Assembly: GCA_023436715.1 (NCBI GenBank)
Contig: JAEZIJ010000032.1
Coordinates: forward strand, 22,583-86,582
Source: Acidobacteriota bacterium
Lineage (GTDB): Bacteria; Acidobacteriota; Terriglobia; Bryobacterales; Bryobacteraceae
Direction of reading: 5' to 3'
Length of the DNA stretch: 64,000 nt
Shown here: one piece after another, positions 26,101 through 33,665 of the stretch
How the letters are laid out: every line of letters begins with the position of its first letter
Position numbering within the stretch: position 1 is the first letter of the stretch
Made by a program: the position numbers and the translations under genes
Notes under the pieces: model-generated
What the model saw: only the letters and a program-made list of their open reading frames with translations
The model's database searches: none
What the model was told of the DNA's origin: nothing

Positions 26101-26390
26101 TCCAGCTCGGCGATGGCGCCCTTCGCATCGCCGGAGCGCAGCAGGGCGAGGCCGTAGTTCAGCCGTTCGCGGAAGGAATCCGGGGCAAGGTCGAGGGCCT
26201 TTTTCAGTTCCGCGGCGGATTGAGCAACCGTGGTGGGCGTTTCAAAAAGCGCCTTGCCGAGATTGCGGTAGCGCCAGAGCAATTCCTCGTTGGAGGCGGA
26301 ACCGGCAGAGCGCGGATCGGCACTCACGAGCAGAATAAGAGCCGCAACTACAGTGAGAAGCGGCGCCACGGACAGTCTGAGTTTCCGCAT
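23154..26390 (-). CDS. TPR / FG-GAP (VCBS) / ASPIC-UnbV domain secreted protein (CRTAC1-like)
   Basis: 1078 aa exported protein. Signal peptide (LSVAPLLTVVAALILLVSA), TPR repeats at about 30-200 (HTWFNLGVAFKREARYPEAV), then FG-GAP/VCBS beta-propeller blades with calcium-binding DxDxDG-like stretches (DFDNDELADL, DFDADGRADL), and an ASPIC/UnbV segment (GAGTEIEVKAGDRYQKKIYE, VRISWPNG) near 590-640. The last 400 residues are a separate beta-rich region. Such proteins are abundant in acidobacteria and planctomycetes and probably bind surface ligands. The role is unknown. Confidence 0.85.
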   Translation of the reverse strand: MRKLRLSVAPLLTVVAALILLVSADPRSAGSASNEELLWRYRNLGKALFETPTTVAQSAAELKKALDLAPDSFRERLNYGLALLRSGDAKGAIAELEKAQKQDPAPPHTWFNLGVAFKREARYPEAVRQFEQMTKLVPDEPVSHYNLGLLYNLTGREQDAIRQFEIAAKLDTKLVAPRFQLYNVYRLLGKEDEAAKALAVFQDAKVRQKAADDSEDMEWCYYAELYDPIQARPAAETAPAAALKFQDRKLAGAVDPKSAGLLVIDSTGDGSSDLLAWSRDGIRLYRKGAEPVANSGLDGLKGVISVAAGDFDNDELADLSILTESGPLLYQNVKGRFEKKEAGLPAGRFESAVWIDFDHDYDLDLFLFGARSVLLRNEGGKFADYTSHFPFAPGRAIAAAPLRVVPDTKATDLAVSYADHAGVLYSDQMRGVYTAAPLTVLPAGAKSLRPVDLDNDSWIDLAFTAPSGAGVALNRDGKFRAAAPAAPAGAFEFADLENRGISDLVAGSAVYRNLGLTKLAPANTPAGFLPAVAWAGSDFDADGRADLAAVAPDGSVHVFLNQTATKNQWIRVALSGVKNVKIGAGTEIEVKAGDRYQKKIYEGVPLLFGLGLAREIDTVRISWPNGLIQNQPNEAAARAATYKEAPRLSGSCPMVFAWNGREFQFISDVLGVAPLGASSGDGSYFPVDSDEYLQLPAGSLVPVNGRYEIRITEELHEVSYIDQARLIAVDHPEGVELFTNDKFKAPPFPEFRLFGVSRRIYPRAASNDRGQDVLRNVLRHDRIYAAGFRHDYAGRAGMHSLDLDFGPQAAPANRAILVLNGWIDWADGSTFMAVSQGSQGGLVMPYLQVKDAAGRWRTVIEDMGVPSGGPKTIVVDLTGKFLSASREVRIVTNTCLFWDEVFLSEDTAAPRVRMTSLDPARAELDLRGFSRAVLDPRREQPETYQYAHWVPEAMWNPIPGLYTRYGDVSELMRAADDRFVIMGSGDELRISFDARALPPVAAGWKRDFLLLVDGWSKDGDPNTAFSQTVEPLPFHGMSQYPYPAKERFPGGPAHQAWRKNYNTRRAVKLMPSLARAVD

Positions 26391-26444
26391 GACGATCTTG
26401 TTTTGCGATTGTACCGTGGCGCACGTGGGGCAGGGCGGAGGACG

Positions 26445-27134
26445 TCAGCGGCTCACTTCGACCTGTAGGGTGACCACGGCGTGTACGTCCACCGTTCCGG
26501 GTTCGACCGGCGTTGGCGCGGCCTCCATCCTGGCCATCATCATCATCGGGCGGACCGGTGTCTCGGCGCCGGCGTCCGCGGAGAGCACGCGAAGGATTGT
26601 TACGCCGAGTGCATTCGCGATCACTGCGGCATCGGCCCGCGCCTTCGTGGCGGCCTCGCCCAGAGCCTGGGCGTGAGCGGCCGCGCGGTCTTTCAGTGTG
26701 TACTCGAGCCGCTGTATGTTGTTGGCGCCGGCCTGCATGGCGCCGTCGATGAGCTTGCCGACGGCCGGGAGATCGGCGGTGACGACCTCGACCGTGTTGC
26801 GGGCAGTGTAGCCGGCGATCTCGGGCGCGCCGCCGGGCTTGGGAGCCCTGTAGTTGGGTTCGAGTGTGTAATTTGTGGTGCGGATTTCGGCCTTCGGGCC
26901 GGCGATGCCGCGCAACTCGCGCAAGACCGCATCGGCGCGGGTCGCGTTCTGCGAACCCGCAGCCTGGGCGGTGGAAGCCTGCGTGACGACACCGATCTCG
27001 ATCCGCGCCTGGTCCGGCCGCGCCTTCACTGTCGCTTCTCCAACCGTACGAATGGAAGGCGGCATCCTCTCGGGAGGCGCCTGGGCGAGCGCACAGCCAG
27101 TCATCAGAAGTATGGCAAAAATGGGTAATTTCAT
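26445..27134 (-). CDS. SIMPL-domain protein (DUF541)
   Basis: 229 aa with a lipoprotein-like signal (AILLMTGCALA). PPSIRTVGEATVKARPDQARIEIGV is the SIMPL/DUF541 start; the C-terminal DVHAVVTLQVEVSR closes the domain. Family members such as YggE and BP26 are periplasmic and form ring-like oligomers; YggE is linked to oxidative-stress tolerance. GAGGGA lies before the ATG. It precedes the ASPIC gene by 54 nt on the same strand. Confidence 0.87.
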   Translation of the reverse strand: MKLPIFAILLMTGCALAQAPPERMPPSIRTVGEATVKARPDQARIEIGVVTQASTAQAAGSQNATRADAVLRELRGIAGPKAEIRTTNYTLEPNYRAPKPGGAPEIAGYTARNTVEVVTADLPAVGKLIDGAMQAGANNIQRLEYTLKDRAAAHAQALGEAATKARADAAVIANALGVTILRVLSADAGAETPVRPMMMMARMEAAPTPVEPGTVDVHAVVTLQVEVSR

Positions 27135-27207
27135 GAGTCCCTCGCTTGTTTGAGATTACAACAGTGCGACTGCACCCGCGGGGTGACGGGGCGCGTCTAA
27201 CAGGCGT

Positions 27208-27789
27208 ATGAGCAAGGACGACGTGAACCGGGACCGCCAAGCCGGTCCCGGGCCGGCGGAGGAGGCGCTCTCGAAAGCGCTGATGAAGCGCAAGGGGGGC
27301 GGAGAACCGCGCAGCGTTCTCGGATTGCTTCGGGAAATCGGCCGCACGCTGGTGGCCTACATCGGCGGGCAGATTGTGGTTTGCCTGATCCTGTCGGGGC
27401 TATACATGATCGGATTCTGGCTGCTCGGCGTTCCGCTGTGGTTCGTGGTGGCCCCGGTGTGCGGTTTCCTGAGCGTGATTCCGCACTTCGGCTCGGTGAT
27501 TGCGCTATTGCTCTCCGTTGGCGTCTCCGTGATCGGCCGGATCGGTCTCGAGCGGACGTTGGGCGTGCTCGGGGTGTTCGTTGCCGTGTCAACGCTTGAA
27601 AGCTACTGGCTGACGCCTCGGATCATCGGGCGGCGGCTGCAAATCCGGCCCCTGTATGTGTTCCTTGCGGTGCTGCTCGGCGGGGCGATGTTCGGCTTCC
27701 TGGGCCTGCTGCTGGCCGTGCCGGTGCTGGCCGTTTTGATGGTGATCTACCGGTTCGCGCGGGGCGAGTCGAGGACGACCACTTCGTAG
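27208..27789 (+). CDS. AI-2E family (PerM-like) transporter, half-length
   Basis: 193 aa, about half of the usual 340-380 aa. It corresponds to the C-terminal half of the family: an amphipathic segment (VLGLLREIGRTLVAYIGGQ) then GVPLWFVVAPVCGFLSVIPHFGS, ESYWLTPRIIGRRLQI and a final TM pair. The N-terminal four-helix part is absent, and no upstream frame in the 73-bp gap could encode it. It may be a truncated remnant or a genuine short paralog. Its 3' end overlaps the convergent glycosidase gene by 43 bp. Confidence 0.75.
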   Translation: MSKDDVNRDRQAGPGPAEEALSKALMKRKGGGEPRSVLGLLREIGRTLVAYIGGQIVVCLILSGLYMIGFWLLGVPLWFVVAPVCGFLSVIPHFGSVIALLLSVGVSVIGRIGLERTLGVLGVFVAVSTLESYWLTPRIIGRRLQIRPLYVFLAVLLGGAMFGFLGLLLAVPVLAVLMVIYRFARGESRTTTS

Positions 27790-29651
27790 GCCCCGAGCCG
27801 CGGCAGCGTGAACGCCGTTTTGCCGTCACGTGTGGAGAGGTTGAGTTTCTCCCCGGTGCCGGCGACGGTTCCCGCCCTGAATTCTTCCGAGAGTTCGACC
27901 CTGATGTTGTTCATTGGAACGGGCTCGAACCATGCCGTCTGCGAGTGCCCCGAGAGGTTCACGAAGTGCACCAGGGTGCGGGCGCGCGCGGGTTGGCGCA
28001 TCACCGTGATCTCGACTAGCGGATGAGCGTTGGTGGTGAGCTGCCGGCCGCGTGGCAGGAGGCTGTCGATGAGATCCGATACCAGCGCGGCGTGAGGCGG
28101 GGAGCTGTGCCGGTGGTAAAGCGCTCCCACCTGCCAGGGCAGCCACGCAACTCGGCCCGCGCCCAGGGCGGTGATCAGCAAGCCGGGTTTGTCCGTTTCC
28201 ACTTTGTCGGTCCAGACTTTTTCCGGCGGGCCGTAGCGCGCGGGCGGAATCAGCGTAAGCGGGCTGGGGCCTTCGGTTTCCAGATACTCTCCGTCGAGGA
28301 AGACGATGTCCGTGCCTTTGAGGGACGGCAAGAGCGCGTGGTCGCGGATGCGGAAGTAAGCCGAGCGTGTGCCGGTCCAGCGGCGTACGGGCTTGGCGCC
28401 ATCGGGCGCAATCACGAGATCCCATGGGCCGCGGCCGAGCGCGTCAAGATTATCGGAGACGGCGAAGGGGATGTGCCGTTCGCTCAGGATGCGGAAGAAG
28501 CCGCGGTAATCCGCCTGGCGCGCGCCCATTCCGAGCAGCAGCACGCGGGCGGCGCTCTGGTGGCCCGCGTAGAGGTCCGCGTGTTTCTTGTGCCAGTCGA
28601 AGACGGTACCCGCGGCGACGAGCGCATTGCGGTCGTCCTGATCGGGCGTACCGAGCATTGCGAACGCGGGGCCCGCGCCGTTCGCCATGTTCTGATACAG
28701 CCGCGTTCGAATCTCCGCCGGCGGCACGGTGGAGAAGCGGTACGGAATGTCCACGAAGGACATGCAAAGGTTGAAGGCCATTTTCGACGGCTGGGAATTA
28801 CGCGCGCGGTTCACGTTGTCGCTCGCCGAATAGGGCCAGAGCGGCAGCGGGCGATCGACCGCGGTGTTCGATTCCGACATGATGCCATCGACGTGCTGCT
28901 CGATGTACGTCAGGAAGGCGGCGCGGGGCCGCTTGCGATGAATGAGTTCGGCGATGCTCGCCGCCACCTCGTTTTTCGCCGCTTCCATGAACTCGCGGTA
29001 TTCGGCGCCGGGCGATTCAGGCAGGGGCCGGTGGTAGCGGGCTTCGAAGCGCGCGCGGCAGGCGTCGCAGCGGCACAGGCCCATGGGGTTGCCGCTGTAA
29101 TCCGCGCTCGGATTGCCGAACATGTTGAAGAACAGGCCGTCCACGTGGTAGCGTTCGATGGCTTCGGAAAGTATGGCGAGCGCGTGCCCGCGGTAGTAGC
29201 CTCCGTTGATGCAGGTGGCGTAGGTGCCGTTGTAGACGACCGGATCGCCGTTCGAACGCTTGAAGAACCACTCGGGGTGCGCGTCGTAGACCGCCTTCTG
29301 AGTCTTGCTGAGATCGAAGCGGCCGATGACGCGGATACCGCGGGCGTGGGCTTCGCGCAGCACGTCGCCGAACAGATCGCGGCCGGGCGGCAGGAACGGG
29401 CTGGGATAGTGGAACTGGGTCTTCGTCGGGTAATACGCGGTGATGCCGCCCATTCCGAACAGGAGGGCATTGGCTCCGAGGCCGGAGACCTGTTCGACGA
29501 GCCGGGCGGGGTCGAGTGCGGCGTCGGTCTCGCGCAGGTTGGTCTGCACGAGGCGGACGGGTTCGTCCATCCACCACCTGGGCTGTGCGGCGCACGGCAG
29601 CACGGCGGCTGCCAGGAGGACGGCGGCGGTCCTGAGTCTTCCGTTCAGCAC
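27747..29651 (-). CDS. Putative secreted glycoside hydrolase (GHL6-like TIM barrel with trimerisation domain)
   Basis: 634 aa with signal peptide. Residues about 35-330 look like a TIM barrel of the hypothetical glycosyl hydrolase 6 (GHL6) type: VRLVQTNLRETDAALDPARL, HARGIRVIGRFDLSKT, YHVDGLFFNMFGNPS, and a CRCDACRARFEARY cysteine cluster. The C-terminal half resembles beta-galactosidase trimerisation (class I glutamine amidotransferase-like) and a small beta domain. The substrate is unknown. It starts with GTG 6 nt downstream of a TATGAT hexamer. Confidence 0.8.
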   Translation of the reverse strand: MLNGRLRTAAVLLAAAVLPCAAQPRWWMDEPVRLVQTNLRETDAALDPARLVEQVSGLGANALLFGMGGITAYYPTKTQFHYPSPFLPPGRDLFGDVLREAHARGIRVIGRFDLSKTQKAVYDAHPEWFFKRSNGDPVVYNGTYATCINGGYYRGHALAILSEAIERYHVDGLFFNMFGNPSADYSGNPMGLCRCDACRARFEARYHRPLPESPGAEYREFMEAAKNEVAASIAELIHRKRPRAAFLTYIEQHVDGIMSESNTAVDRPLPLWPYSASDNVNRARNSQPSKMAFNLCMSFVDIPYRFSTVPPAEIRTRLYQNMANGAGPAFAMLGTPDQDDRNALVAAGTVFDWHKKHADLYAGHQSAARVLLLGMGARQADYRGFFRILSERHIPFAVSDNLDALGRGPWDLVIAPDGAKPVRRWTGTRSAYFRIRDHALLPSLKGTDIVFLDGEYLETEGPSPLTLIPPARYGPPEKVWTDKVETDKPGLLITALGAGRVAWLPWQVGALYHRHSSPPHAALVSDLIDSLLPRGRQLTTNAHPLVEITVMRQPARARTLVHFVNLSGHSQTAWFEPVPMNNIRVELSEEFRAGTVAGTGEKLNLSTRDGKTAFTLPRLGAYEVVVLDSPRANR

Positions 29652-29657
29652 TGGGAT

Positions 29658-29681
29658 ATCATACTTCGCTTGGGGTACGAT
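29658..29681. promoter_or_regulatory. Divergent -10-like elements between glycosidase and DUF4352-like genes
   Basis: TATGAT on the reverse strand (29658-29663) is 6 nt before the glycosidase GTG, and TACGAT on the forward strand (29676-29681) is 11 nt before the ATG at 29693. The 41-bp divergent gap is too short for long leaders, which supports transcripts starting at or close to the start codons. Confidence 0.45.
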
Positions 29682-29692
29682 GTAGGGCGGAG

Positions 29693-30220
29693 ATGCGGAG
29701 AATGGGGAAGTTCCTGGAAGCGGCGGCTGCCGTCGGACTGTGCGCCATAGCTGTGGGTTGCTCGCCTCGAAGCACGTCCGAAGCGAACTTGAAAATGTAC
29801 GCCATGGGAGAGCGGGCGCAGGCAGGTGCGCTGATTTACACCGTCACCGAGGCGGAGTGGCTGGACCGGTTGGGCGAGGAGCCAAACGTGCGTATTCCGG
29901 CGAACAAGTTCCTGGCTCTTGAGGTTTCGGTGACCAACAGCGGCGCGTCGACCTCAGCCATCCCGCTGCTCAGCCTGGTGGATGCGCGGGGCCAGCGGTA
30001 TCAGGAACAGACGAACGGGGAGGGCCTGGCGGAGTGGCTGGGCTTTCTGCGACGGTTGAAGCCGGCCGAAACCGAGCATGGGCGCGTGCTATTCGACGTT
30101 CCACCAGCGGGCTACCGGCTGCGCGTGGTCAATGATGCTGAACCGGAAAACGAACGCGCGGCCCTGGTGGACATTCCTCTGCAACTCGGGCCGGCGATCC
30201 CGCAACCCGTGTTGAAATAG
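29693..30220 (+). CDS. DUF4352-like lipoprotein
   Basis: 175 aa. A lipobox-like AVGC ends the N-terminal hydrophobic stretch, so it is probably a lipoprotein. The body is an immunoglobulin-like beta domain (KFLALEVSVTNSGASTSAIPLLSLVDARGQRY and a later GRVLFDVPPAGYRLRV) as in DUF4352/Telecommunication-type extracellular proteins. ATG at 29702 with CGGAGA upstream is an alternative start. Function unknown. Confidence 0.75.
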   Translation: MRRMGKFLEAAAAVGLCAIAVGCSPRSTSEANLKMYAMGERAQAGALIYTVTEAEWLDRLGEEPNVRIPANKFLALEVSVTNSGASTSAIPLLSLVDARGQRYQEQTNGEGLAEWLGFLRRLKPAETEHGRVLFDVPPAGYRLRVVNDAEPENERAALVDIPLQLGPAIPQPVLK

Positions 30221-30255
30221 CTCAAAATGGTACAGGGCTCAGCCCTGCTGAAGTT

Positions 30256-31086
30256 ATGTTGTCCGTAATGGTTGTTTCGCTCGCTTTCCTGGCGGGCGCC
30301 AAGCCGCTCTCGATCGTCACACCGACGCTTCACCAGTACGAAGATGGCCCGCAGATCGGCGCCGCCGCGGGATTTAATACCGGCGAGACCGTGTTCCTGA
30401 AGTTCAGAGTCGCGGGATATCAGGTCTCCCCGGATGCCAAAGTCGATCTCGTGTGCCGGATGGAAGCGTTGGATCCCGACGGAATCCCGATCGCGGAGCC
30501 GGCGCGGCAGGAAGTGAAGGCTACGCTCGCCGCGGAGGACAAGGACTGGCTTCCCGTCGTCCGGCAGAGCTTTCTCATCCCGCCGCTTGCGCTATCTGGC
30601 GCATACCGGATCGCGGTCACCGTGGAGGATAAACTCGCCTCCCGCGAAGCGAAGACCACAATCGAGTTTCCCGTCCGCGGAAGAAAAGTGGAACCGAGCG
30701 AGACGATCACCGCCCGGAACTTCAGGTTTTTCCGTTCGGAGGAAGAGAGCGCGCAGCTTGTTACGCCGGTGTATCGCCGCGGCGAGAGCGTGTGGGTACG
30801 GTTCGACATCGTGGGCTACAAGCTGGGAGAAAAGAACCGCATGGACGTTTCCTATGGCGTCTCGGTGATCGGCCCGGCCGGGAACACGATGTATTCGCAG
30901 CCGGACGCCGCCACCGAGCAAGGGGAATCGTTCTACCCGAAGAAGTATCTTCCGGGCGCGTTCAGCCTCAACCTGGACAACAAAGTGCGCCCGGGAACGT
31001 ATGCGATCGTGCTGAGCCTGCGGGACGAAGTGGGCAACCAGATGGTGGAATCGAAGCACGAGTTCACCGTCGGCGCGCCGCAATAA
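30256..31086 (+). CDS. Secreted protein with two Ig-like beta domains, unknown function
   Basis: 276 aa. Signal peptide (VMVVSLAFLAGAKP) and two homologous beta-sandwich units, each starting with a segment like AGFNTGETVFLKFRVAGYQ and RRGESVWVRFDIVGYK. The repeat suggests an internal duplication. It starts 35 nt after the lipoprotein gene and is likely co-transcribed. No enzymatic motif was seen. Confidence 0.75.
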   Translation: MLSVMVVSLAFLAGAKPLSIVTPTLHQYEDGPQIGAAAGFNTGETVFLKFRVAGYQVSPDAKVDLVCRMEALDPDGIPIAEPARQEVKATLAAEDKDWLPVVRQSFLIPPLALSGAYRIAVTVEDKLASREAKTTIEFPVRGRKVEPSETITARNFRFFRSEEESAQLVTPVYRRGESVWVRFDIVGYKLGEKNRMDVSYGVSVIGPAGNTMYSQPDAATEQGESFYPKKYLPGAFSLNLDNKVRPGTYAIVLSLRDEVGNQMVESKHEFTVGAPQ

Positions 31087-31089
31087 GGA

Positions 31090-31117
31090 GTGGCACAGGC
31101 CGCCCGGACTGTGCCAC
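31090..31117. terminator. Hairpin between convergent genes
   Basis: A 9-bp perfect stem GTGGCACAG/CTGTGCCAC with a 10-nt loop, lying 3 nt after the stop of the Ig-like protein and 9 nt before the convergent S9 peptidase stop. It has no T-tract. Its position makes a bidirectional terminator likely. Confidence 0.5.
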
Positions 31118-31126
31118 ACTCCGCCC

Positions 31127-33511
31127 TCATTCCTTCACGTATTTATCGAACCAGGAGATCATCTCGTACAGCGTGTGCTCGATGGATTCGCGGGCCGCGT
31201 AGCCGTGAGATTCGTACGGCAGCATCACCAGCCGGACGTTGCCGCCGTTTCCGCGGATCGCCTGGTACATGCGCTCGGATTGAATCGGGAATGTGCCCGA
31301 GTTGTTGTCGGCCTCTCCGTGGATAAGCAGAATCGGTTCCTTCAGCTTGTCGGCGTACATAAACGGGGACATCTTGAGATAGATGCCGGAGGCCTCCCAC
31401 AACGTGCGGCGCTCGCTCTGAAAACCGAACGGAGTGAGCGTGCGATTGTACGCGCCGCTGCGGGCGATGCCGGCGCGGAACAGATCGCTGTGCGCGAGCA
31501 GGTTGGCAGTCATGAATGCCCCGTAGCTGTGGCCTCCCACGCCGACGCGGGCGGGGTCGGTCACACCCATCTCCGCTGCCTTGTCGATGGCGGCTTTCGC
31601 GCTGGCAACCACCTGCTCGATGTACGTGTTGTTCGCGGTTTTGAAGTCGCCGACCACGGGCATGGTGGCGCTATCGAGCACCGCGTATCCGCGCAGCAGG
31701 AAGAACAGGTGGGACATGCCGGCGATCCTGGTGAAGCGCTGGTCGGAACCGGCGACCTGGCCGGCCGTAGCGGGGTCGTTGTATTCGAGCGGATACGCCC
31801 AGACGACGGTCGGCAGGCGGGTGCCCTGCTTGTAGCCGGGCGGCAGGTAGAGCGTGAAGGATAGCTCGACGCCGTCGGGCCGCTTGTATTTCACGAGTTG
31901 CTTGGTAATGCCGCGGAGTTGGGGTGTGGGGTCCGGGAAACTGGTCACCGCCGTGGGCTGCGCATCCGAGCCCAGCGTGCGCACGAAGTAGTTCGGCGGA
32001 TCTTTCGGGGACTCGCGGACGGTGAGGATCTTTCCCGCCGCGGCGTCGAGCACGGCCTCGACGTCTTCGTACTCGCCGGACCCTGAGCGGAAGAGCCGTT
32101 CGGATTCGAGCGTCTTCAGGCTCAGGCGATCGAGGAACGGCCGGTCGCCTTGGGGAGAAGACCCCTGGCCGGCGAGGTAGATAGACTCGCCGTTCTGAAG
32201 CAGCACACGGTGGCCGTTGGGCAAGGTGCGCAGGACCGGCGCGCCGGGGTCCCTGTAGCGGTCGCGCGTGTCGCGGCTCGAGATGACGCGGGCGGGCTCG
32301 GAGGGCCGGTCGGCGTTAATCATGAGCAGGCGCACCCAGCGGCGGGCGCGCTCGTAATCGCGGACGAGGGCCAGCCCGTCCTTCTCCCCCCACTGTAGGC
32401 TCACCAGCCGCTGCTCGGTCTTCACTACCTCGGCCGGCGACCCGGAAAACGGCGCCTTGAGCGTCAGCAGGCGGTCGCGGAAGGGGACATCCACCTTGGG
32501 GTCGCCCTTGTCGAGAGCCTCCACCCAGACCAGCGTGGCCGGTTCGGTCGGGCGCCAGGTGCAATCGCGCGGGCCGGTGGGCACGCCATCGACGGGAACC
32601 GAATCGGCCAGCGGCAGGCTGGCGACCTTATAGACCACCTTGCCCGCGCGATCCCAGACCTCGACGTCCTTGGGGAACGACTCGCTCGCGTAGAGATAGG
32701 AATACGGCCGGTGGATGCGGGTCACGAGCAGGTGCTTGCCGCCGGGGGCGGGAGAGGCGGTCTCGAAGACGGCTGGTTTGCCCACTGGCGTGGCCGCGCC
32801 GGTCCCGCTGTCTACGAATGCGAGTTGAGAGCCGGCGTAATAATCGAACAAGTCTTCGTCGTGCGGGTTCTTCAGGAGGTCCTGCAACGTCCAGACCGGC
32901 GCGCCCTTGCCGTAGCTCTCCTGAACTACGGGGCCGGCCGGCGCGCGCGACCCGGCGGGCGCCTTGCCGCGTGCGGCTGGGATGAGTTGCACGAGCAGAG
33001 TGCGGCTGTCCGGCATCCACCGGATTGCGTCTCCCAGCACGGTGTTGAGCCGCAGCGTCCCGCGCCGGCCGGCTTTGGCCGTGGCGGCATCAGCGACCCA
33101 CAACTCGGCGCCTCCCGGTGCAACGACGGGGAACGCGAATCGCTTCCCGTCCGGGCTGAATACGGGCCTGCCCGACTGGGTGCCCGCGGGCAGCGCGACC
33201 TTCACCGGCGCTCCTCCCACGATCTTCTGCACGGCAAGCGACACGATGGTGCGCGCCCCGTGCGGCCCGTTGGTGATCGGGTTGATCCGCTCGCCTGCCA
33301 GGCGCAGCATGGGCTGAGCGACGTCGGAGATCGGCGGATAGCGCATCGGCTCCGCTAGCAGCATGGTATCCCTTGTGGGGCTCACAATGGCGGCCGGGGT
33401 AGCGGGCGCGTGGAGGACGTCCAGTATCTCTTTGGGCGGCTTCCGATATGGTTCCGCGGCAAAACAGGAACCGGCGAGAAGCGAGAACAGCAACGAGCAG
33501 ACAAGGCGCAT
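31127..33511 (-). CDS. S9-family prolyl oligopeptidase-like serine peptidase
   Basis: 794 aa secreted peptidase: signal peptide (CSLLFSLLAGSCFA), N-terminal beta-propeller (about 50-530) and C-terminal alpha/beta-hydrolase. The catalytic triad is readable: Ser662 in GGHSYGAFM, Asp735 in HGEADNNSG and His769 in YESHGY. It resembles glutamyl endopeptidase/dipeptidyl-peptidase-type S9 members. TAGAAT at 33520-33525 lies 8 nt before the ATG and no SD is present. Confidence 0.93.
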   Translation of the reverse strand: MRLVCSLLFSLLAGSCFAAEPYRKPPKEILDVLHAPATPAAIVSPTRDTMLLAEPMRYPPISDVAQPMLRLAGERINPITNGPHGARTIVSLAVQKIVGGAPVKVALPAGTQSGRPVFSPDGKRFAFPVVAPGGAELWVADAATAKAGRRGTLRLNTVLGDAIRWMPDSRTLLVQLIPAARGKAPAGSRAPAGPVVQESYGKGAPVWTLQDLLKNPHDEDLFDYYAGSQLAFVDSGTGAATPVGKPAVFETASPAPGGKHLLVTRIHRPYSYLYASESFPKDVEVWDRAGKVVYKVASLPLADSVPVDGVPTGPRDCTWRPTEPATLVWVEALDKGDPKVDVPFRDRLLTLKAPFSGSPAEVVKTEQRLVSLQWGEKDGLALVRDYERARRWVRLLMINADRPSEPARVISSRDTRDRYRDPGAPVLRTLPNGHRVLLQNGESIYLAGQGSSPQGDRPFLDRLSLKTLESERLFRSGSGEYEDVEAVLDAAAGKILTVRESPKDPPNYFVRTLGSDAQPTAVTSFPDPTPQLRGITKQLVKYKRPDGVELSFTLYLPPGYKQGTRLPTVVWAYPLEYNDPATAGQVAGSDQRFTRIAGMSHLFFLLRGYAVLDSATMPVVGDFKTANNTYIEQVVASAKAAIDKAAEMGVTDPARVGVGGHSYGAFMTANLLAHSDLFRAGIARSGAYNRTLTPFGFQSERRTLWEASGIYLKMSPFMYADKLKEPILLIHGEADNNSGTFPIQSERMYQAIRGNGGNVRLVMLPYESHGYAARESIEHTLYEMISWFDKYVKE

Positions 33512-33519
33512 AAGGCGTT

Positions 33520-33563
33520 ATTCTACACTGCCCTTGCCGAAAAGCTGTGCTGATGACATAATG
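33520..33563. promoter_or_regulatory. Divergent promoters of S9 peptidase and Solibacter-domain gene
   Basis: Reverse strand: TAGAAT at 33520-33525, 8 nt before the peptidase ATG. Forward strand: TTGCCG at 33534-33539, an 18-bp spacer and CATAAT at 33558-33563, giving a leader of about 95 nt with AAGGA before the ATG at 33666. Confidence 0.5.
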
Positions 33564-33665
33564 AACTTTCCCCGCGTCCCGCTGGTCCGTACCCGTTGTG
33601 TGCCCTCCCTTTCAGGTTCTTCGCTCTTCGACCGGCGTCAACCAAACTCGTAAAAGGATTACGAA

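Noticed and set aside
23994..26468. An 824-codon open frame antisense to the ASPIC-domain gene
   Set aside because: No signal peptide, domain or ribosome-binding site; the sense frame has TPR, FG-GAP and ASPIC signatures.
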